NCBI RefSeq assembly: GCF_963678635.1 | Contig: NC_087064.1 | Span: 43,079,959 to 43,143,958, forward strand | Origin: Symsagittifera roscoffensis | Lineage: Eukaryota > Xenacoelomorpha > Acoela > Convolutidae | Length of the DNA stretch: 64,000 nt | Direction: 5' to 3' | Shown here: positions 57,955 through 64,000 of the stretch, piece by piece | Layout: the number at the start of each line of letters is the position of its first letter | Position numbering within the stretch: position 1 is the first letter of the stretch | Made by a program: the position numbers and the translations under genes | The notes under the pieces: model-generated | The model's input: only the letters and a program-made list of their open reading frames with translations | Database searches by the model: none | What the model was told of the DNA's origin: nothing

Positions 57955-58205
57955 TGTTTACCCCCTGCGACCCAAAGATTCCCCCCTTTGTACTATTTTG
58001 AGATATCCATATTTGGTGACGGACCCTAAAAATTTTCTAAGGCCGCCTTAGGCGCCAATACATACTTACTTTGAGCGTGGAGGGCTCATTTTTTTGGTCA
58101 AAATTTTCTAAAAAGTGCCTAAAACCGCCTGCTTTGGGAGAGCTCGGAAAGTCAATTCGGTCGACCTAAAATTCGGTCGACCTGTTCGATTCTACGTCAG
58201 CCCTG
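57955..58205 (-). mobile_element. family C fragment, reversed
   Basis: CCCTTTGTACTATTTTGAG, ATATCCATATTTGG, GCCGCCTTAGGCGCC and a duplicated GGTCGACCTAAAATTCGG at the end, in reverse family C order. The C-rich end and the middle are shortened. Confidence 0.6.
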
Positions 58206-60761
58206 ATTTAAAAAATTAAGTCTAATCGAGTTGCTTTGTTGGAAATTTTTCGAGTAAAAAGTATTTTCTTTGTTCGGGATCATTTTAACCCTCAGGTTGA
58301 CGTTTTCAATTCTGATTTGGACAATATTGCTACTGAATTGAGTGGTCTATATAGCTAGACTAAAGTTTCCTGTAAGGAAAACCCTGTGGATGCCAGTGAT
58401 AGACCAAATGATGGGTTCACCTAAAAGAAAATGGGCTAAAAATTGATAAATCGAACGCGAAATTACCTGAAAAGTCAAGGTTGCCGGGTTACTACAAGCG
58501 AAAATCAAGCACGCAAAAGAAAGAAAAATAGTGTAACACTGTACAAAAAAAAGAAGCAGCAGCGTCAAATAAGTGCAGGCCATTTTTGGTAACAAATATT
58601 GTTGTTGAAAAAACATTGCAGAATAATATTTAACAAAAGGTTGCATGTTCAAAGAGTCTAAAAGAAATATTTATTAAGCTACACTCAATTTGACTTCCAA
58701 GAAAATAAACCATCCATTGACACGGTAAAAATTTAGTAGAAGAAATGGTACCATATTTTTCGACAACATTCATACCTTATTTTTTCCTGATCTTGATATG
58801 CATTCAGTTCTGTTTTAAGTCAAGCTTTTCTCAACAAACTGGTTTTCCACTTAATCAAAATAATTTTCCACTTAAGCTCGTAAACTATTTGTAAACTTTT
58901 TATCGGGGCTAAAAAAAGCAAAAATTAGTGATACAGAGTTTTGCTGGGTTACTGCAAATCAAGAGGTACCACAATTTAAAATGAACGGTCAATTGATAGT
59001 TATCGTTTAAAAATTGCTAACAATTTTAGGAGTTGAACAGGAATTATGTAAAATTGCTAAGAAAAGTTTATCGAAAAAGACTTTCTTGTTTTGAAGTTTA
59101 ACTTAAGAGGTACAATTATTTTTGTATTGTTTTGTTTATTCGAAAAAGACTTCATGACTATTTTGGAAAAAATTATTAAAATTAGACTTGAACAAAATCA
59201 ATTGAACAATCCCATTTTGTGAAAAGAAGAATTTAAAAGCAAAGATTCGTCACAGTATCGTGGCATTAACTTGGCTAAAAAAATTAATTTTTTTTGTCAA
59301 GCAAAATTAACATTAAAAAAATTTGAACAAGAAAAAATTTTGTTGTTGATTAGAACATAAGAATTTTGATATTTGGGTGTAAAATGAACTGGGTATAAAC
59401 TGGGGGTGAAACTTGCTTCCTGAGAATAAATTTGAAAAATGTTCAACTTAATTTGGAAAAATAATTTTTCTACTGTAGATTAACTTTTAACAATATATAG
59501 TTTGCCTAAAAAAATGGTCTTTTTAGTGAGAAAAAAATCAAATTAAATAAAAGAGTAAAAGATCATGCGAAAGCAAAAAATCAATTTTGAACATTAGATC
59601 GAAAAAAAGTAAACCTGAACAGGTTTTTGGAAAAGTTTCAACAGCTAGAGGAGTGTCCAACGATTGGAATGGTTCACCAAAAATTGGTAATGATCTAAAA
59701 AAAGTCAAAGTACAAAATCAATAATTTTTTTTTCATTACATTTGAAAAAAAATAACAGTTAACAAAAAGGTTTGTTGTTTTAAATCAAATATGTATAATT
59801 AAAAGTAATTACTTTATATTTAGTTTTTTAAACTGCTTTGAAAGCCAGCTTTAGATCGATTTAATCTCATTTGTTGATTTGTAAACTTATATCAAAAATT
59901 CTTCAATCAGTTTTTGAGATGAAAACTTTTCAATATTTTTATGATGTAACATAAAAAACATCTGGAGTGACAGTCTTCGACGGTTTTAACAATCCTGCAA
60001 TAAACTTGTTCCTCAACCAAGCGCAAACCATGTTATGAGCGCTAGAAACTGCAAAGTGCTAAAAATTGACAGAAAAAAAACTAAATCGGAAGTTAATAGA
60101 ATGGTAAGCAATCATGGTGGCAGATTTTTCAAAATAGCTTGAATAGTTATTTCCTAAATTTAGTTCAACCCCGTTTAGTTCCTCTTGAAAAATGTAATTT
60201 CGAAACATAGCTGAATATAAGTTCATAATTTATATAGGAATAAATAGTTTGCTGTATTTGCTTTTTAAACTCCTAATAAAAAACACAAAAGATGATTTTT
60301 CATTTTTTTCATTTTTTGTATATAATCAGAAAAACTCAAATAAAAAAAAATGCTCAAAAAACAAAACTAAAATAAACTACTATCCAGATAGCGTATTGGT
60401 CAGGCAAAAAAAAAGTTTATTTTTAATCTGATTTACGATACGTCTAGTTTTAGAATAAAATTTACAACAAAAAACTTACAGAAATTTCTTCAACCATATG
60501 CTAATTTGATCAGCCGAGAAACTGGGGAAAAGATTAGAATTGCATTTGAAGTGAAGAACATCAGGTTATAATTCATCAAAAAATAAATCTGAAAGTTTAA
60601 CAGGCGCTGTTGGAGCCTCTTTTTCTTTTAGATCAAAAGTTTTCCTTTTTCCTTAAAATGAAACAGTGCTGGTTTTTCAGACAATTTTTAATCGGTGGCT
60701 ATTCTCAAGACAGAACAATCGAGTGCGGGACCAAGAATTTTCTTTAATCCTTTTCAAACTG
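58206..60761. other. unassigned A+T-rich region
   Basis: About 2.5 kb with no gene recognised. The 101-codon minus frame at 58347-58652 is not recognised. Confidence 0.35.
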
Positions 60762-61658
60762 CCCGGGTTGACCTCCATACACCGAAAATGCTTATCATAC
60801 AGTTTCATACATCAAGTGTATGCAAAAACGCTTGTCATACAATTTTGTACAATTTCGAAAAGGGGTTGAAAAAAGTTATAGACTAAATTCTGCGGCTGTT
60901 TGATTCTAATAAAACAGTTTGATGATGAAATAACGGAAAATTTGGGGTTTCTAAAAAATGCTTGTCATACAATTCTCATATATGAAAACTTTATGACTAG
61001 CTTTTTTTGATGGCGACACGAGTAATTTGGAAAATTTGAATTTTTTTTGTCTTTTTTAATGGCAAATTGAATCTTTTAGGCAAAAAAAACATTGAGAAAA
61101 AAGTTTTGCGTGCAAAAATTAATTCATATTGTGCATAACGTAGTCCTGGATACACTTATGTTGAATTTTTTCTTTTTTGCTAATAACTTTTTTTTTAAAT
61201 CGCTGGAAACTCAATTTTTTTTGTATTGCATGTTTATATATGCTATGATCAATGTCTGATAAATTAAAAAAGCAAATTTTAAAAATTCATTGTTTGAAAA
61301 CTTCGCCAAAGTTTAAAAGTTTGTTACTTTCGTTATGAAAGATAGCTGTAAGACAATTCATGTCGTTTTCTATGCATTTTAAACGCAAGACCGTCCAAAC
61401 TTTGGTGCTTTGACCGTCAAACCAAGGTCTATGTCACTTGCGTTCGGTTGCGAATACAACCCAAATTTTTTCAGAAATTAATTTAGAAAAAAATGCTCAT
61501 GGGAAAAAAATACTTGTCATACAATTTTCATATATAGAAAAAAGCTTGTCATAGAGATTTCATACAATTTTTTGTACGTATGGAATTTTATGGAACTGTA
61601 TGACAAGAAGTTTCTCATATATTGAAATTGTACAATAAGAAGTTTTGGTCAAGCCGGG
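60762..61658. mobile_element. family A element, complete copy with terminal inverted repeats
   Basis: The left end CCCGGGTTGACC (60762-60773) pairs with the right end GGTCAAGCCGGG (61647-61658), one mismatch in 12. The 897-bp interior carries the family landmarks: TTTGATGGCGACA, GTGCATAACGTAGTCCTGG, TTTTCTATGCATT, CAAGACCGTCCAA and repeated CATACAATTTTCATATA. No transposase frame. An internal G+C-moderate block (about 61,320-61,480) is the best conserved against 20,680-20,840. Confidence 0.75.
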
Positions 61659-62189
61659 TGATTGAATATCCAGTTTGTTTTTGGTTTTATGAAATCTGAG
61701 TCCTGAGTTGCCTGCAGTGTTTTCAGAAATTGGGTCCTTCTCACTTTGCTTATGAGAAAAAAAAACAATCACGGAATATTAAAATTGTCTCAATTTGCCA
61801 TTTGTCAATCTTGTATGTCAAACAAGCTCTAATCAAACTGCGCATAAAAAGCTATAAAACGATGTAAAATAAATTACATCGGAAGCTAAATGGAGGGGCA
61901 AGCAGATATCAGTAGAACCCTAAACAAAATCTGAGCAATGATTTCCTAAATTTTGTTTATCTCCGCTTCAGTTTCGACTAACAAGGCCTTGATTTGATTT
62001 GTAGCTTAAACGCATAAAATGATTAGTTAAATGGAAAACAAAAAGGTAATTTTAGGTCTCTTCAGATCTCAGTCCTCAAAAGCAAAAAAGTCATGATTTT
62101 TTTTCTCCAAGTTAGTAAAAATTAAATAAAAGTAGAACTATCCACATTATTTCAACACTAAAACCTAATTTTTTACACTATCCGGATAG
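61659..62189. other. unassigned
   Basis: Nothing recognised. Confidence 0.35.
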
Positions 62190-62675
62190 TTTTTGTTCCT
62201 TTTTTTCGAAGAAAACAGCATAATTATGCTCGGTGTGGTTTTTTTGTTAGTCATTTTTTGCCAATCAAAATAATAGTTTTTAACAAAATTTTTCTCACTT
62301 ATTGAAAATATCAACTTTTTGAGCTCGAACCTAAAAAAATGTTTTACCTCCAATTATTTTTGTAAAGTTTTGGGGGTTTGAAAATTGCCGAATTGACCAT
62401 GTTCTGGACTAAATTGTGCGCTTTGAAGAATTCATTCTTATTGCTGAGATTGTAACGCGAATTAATTGTTCAAGGCGAATTATCTCGCACAACAAAATCG
62501 TTCCAATTTGAATTGACACTAGCTAATCAGATCGCTCGTATTATTTGTATACGACTCAACATTTCACAGTTTGATATTGTCCAAAATTTTTAGGTTTTCT
62601 TCCAAAAAGTATTCGGTATGACTTAAGGGACAGTCGGAACATTCAAGGCTTTGCTCTGATAAACGAGCAGTCTTC
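62190..62675 (+). mobile_element. family B repeat, diverged copy
   Basis: TTGTTCC start, ATGCTCGGTGTGGTTTTTTT block, degraded centre, then GACAGTCGGAACATTCAAGG and GATAAACGAGCAGTCTTC. Confidence 0.55.
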
Positions 62676-62999
62676 TTAATTTTTCAAGTTGTTCTCCAAT
62701 AAAACCTTATTCTTGATTTGAATAAGGAAAAGTTATAGAGATTTGTTAACAGTAACTTGGAAGCTGGTTAAAAAGGTGAGGGTGTCATATGCTGGAGTAA
62801 TGCAAGGGACATAAATTGAGATGGGAGGGGAGAATAAATAGAAATCAGCAAAATACTAGGAATTGTGAACAAAAAAAATTGAAAATAAGATAGCTCTATT
62901 TTTAAGCAGAAGTAACTTTCGTTTTATAGGGTATATCGTGTAGTGTTTTTTTGTTTTGATAAAAAGAGCATCGTACGAGTCCAGAATAGTTTACAAAAA

Positions 63000-63170
63000 A
63001 GTAGTTATAATCCATCTACCAAAACTACATTTTTTGCTTGACAAAAACCAGGATTAAAATCTCCATTTTTATCGATTACAGTCGATTTTTTCGAATTTGG
63101 TAGAGACCGGCAAGGAAAATTTAATATAGTCGATTCAAATCCATGAAACTCCAGTTCGGGATATCAAAAA
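63000..63170. repeat. family F block, second copy of the 3.06-3.18 kb segment
   Basis: ATCGATTACAGTCGATTTT, GAGACCGGCAAGGAAAAT, ATATAGTCGATTC and AACTCCAGTTCGGGA align with 3060-3180. Confidence 0.45.
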
Positions 63171-63665
63171 AATAAATTTCAATCGCGCTCTGATAACGGT
63201 TGAAAGGGTTAAAACAATGCAAAGCCTTGAAACTTTCTAATTTCCTATATTCCATGTTAAATAGTTTTGGTGGAAAATATCGAAAAACTATAAATTTTGG
63301 ACAAAATCTAAAATCAAGTGTAAAGTTTTGGTCTGTACAAAATTCTGATCGCATTTCAATTTGGAACAGTTTTTTTTTGCGCATATTTTGCCACGCATAA
63401 ATAATTTGCGTCACGTTTTCAGCATTTTGAATAAAATCTTCAAAACGCGAATAAATTAGTCCAGAGCATGGCCAAGTTGGCAATTTTTGCGAAACAAGGA
63501 TCGGAGTGAAAATAGTTTTTAAAATTTGATTTTTGCCGGGAGCCGATGTTTTCAATGAGACAATTTTGGTAAAATCAAAATCTATTAATTCGATCCGAAC
63601 ATTTACTGAAGGAAAAAACCACACCAAGCATAAATATTAAGTTTTCTTCAAAAGTCGGAACAATA
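63171..63665 (-). mobile_element. family B-end fragment with a long open stretch
   Basis: 63,605-63,665 reads, in minus sense, as the family B start (TTATTGTTCCGACTTTTG ... GCTTGGTGTGG). The sequence inward is open on the minus strand for 168 codons (63121-63627). That stretch opens at TTG, has no early ATG and matches no known family. Part of it resembles 36,600-36,700. Confidence 0.4.
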
Positions 63666-64000
63666 AGGTTCCAACACATCCGACCCTGTATGAAGTACAA
63701 ACAACTGCATGATCTAAATAATAAGTTTAACCACCCTCTGAGATTTTTTACCATCCCTACTTGAGTCACGATTAAAAATGTACTTCGGAACCGATCGGAA
63801 TTTGGATTGAGGAAAAATAACCAGATGTATTGCTATCAGACTTGAAAACAAGTACAAATACTGTTTCTTTTTTTATCCCAGCTCGAACTACAGCTGAAAG
63901 GTTTTTATTATGATGTGGGATCTTGTTAACACTACTTTTCTGTAGAACGGTAAGTTTGTTACATGACACCTAGTGAGCTCAATCAATTCCGCTTTCCTTA
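63666..64000. other. unassigned
   Basis: Nothing recognised. Confidence 0.4.

Overview
The window is strongly A+T-rich nuclear DNA, probably from an invertebrate animal. It has long poly-A/poly-T stretches and isolated poly-G/poly-C runs of 14-25 bases. It carries one intact animal-type (class A) G-protein-coupled receptor gene, broken eukaryotic retroelements, and many short transposon-like repeats with inverted ends. No bacterial operons, ribosome binding sites or CRISPR arrays are seen. I cannot name the species.

Layout. 1-8.2 kb is non-coding sequence with copies of several repeat families. 8.27-18.56 kb is a decayed LTR-retroelement region: integrase-containing pol remnant (8.27-9.85), a low-coding gap, a cysteine-bearing env-like third-ORF remnant (about 11.3-14.1), two tandem 1,147-bp direct repeats (14,658-16,971) that behave like LTRs, and then a separate degenerate frame (18,037-18,558) that could be the gag start of a following copy. 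18.8-26.0 kb is a duplication with a period of about 3.8 kb, interrupted in one copy by a palindrome-rich transposon-like repeat. 26-44 kb is a mosaic of dispersed repeats. 44,084-45,742 on the minus strand is the receptor gene, the only convincing intact protein-coding gene. 46.85 kb holds a tRNA-like SINE head. 49.4-52.7 kb is a frameshifted non-LTR retrotransposon with endonuclease and reverse transcriptase. 52.7-64 kb is again repeat mosaic with one doubtful 141-codon ORF.

Repeat families (my own labels). A: about 0.5-0.9 kb with ends CCCGGGTTGACC / GGTCAACCCGGG and many internal palindromes around AATTGTATGA. B: about 0.4-0.55 kb, starting near TTGTTCCGACTTT and ending GATACGAGCAGTCTTG, with a G+C-rich nested stem-loop in the middle; this is the commonest family. 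C: about 0.42 kb with hAT-like ends (CAGGGGCGGATCTAG / CTAAATCCGCTACTG) and 8-bp target-site duplications. D: one 0.79-kb foldback element built from GATCTTGCAAGATC palindromes. E: 0.2 kb with GGATCAAGTTTACATCCTC ends. F: short blocks rich in TTATAATCGATT. Intervals that none of these explain are listed as unassigned. Boundaries of degenerate repeats were judged by eye and are approximate.
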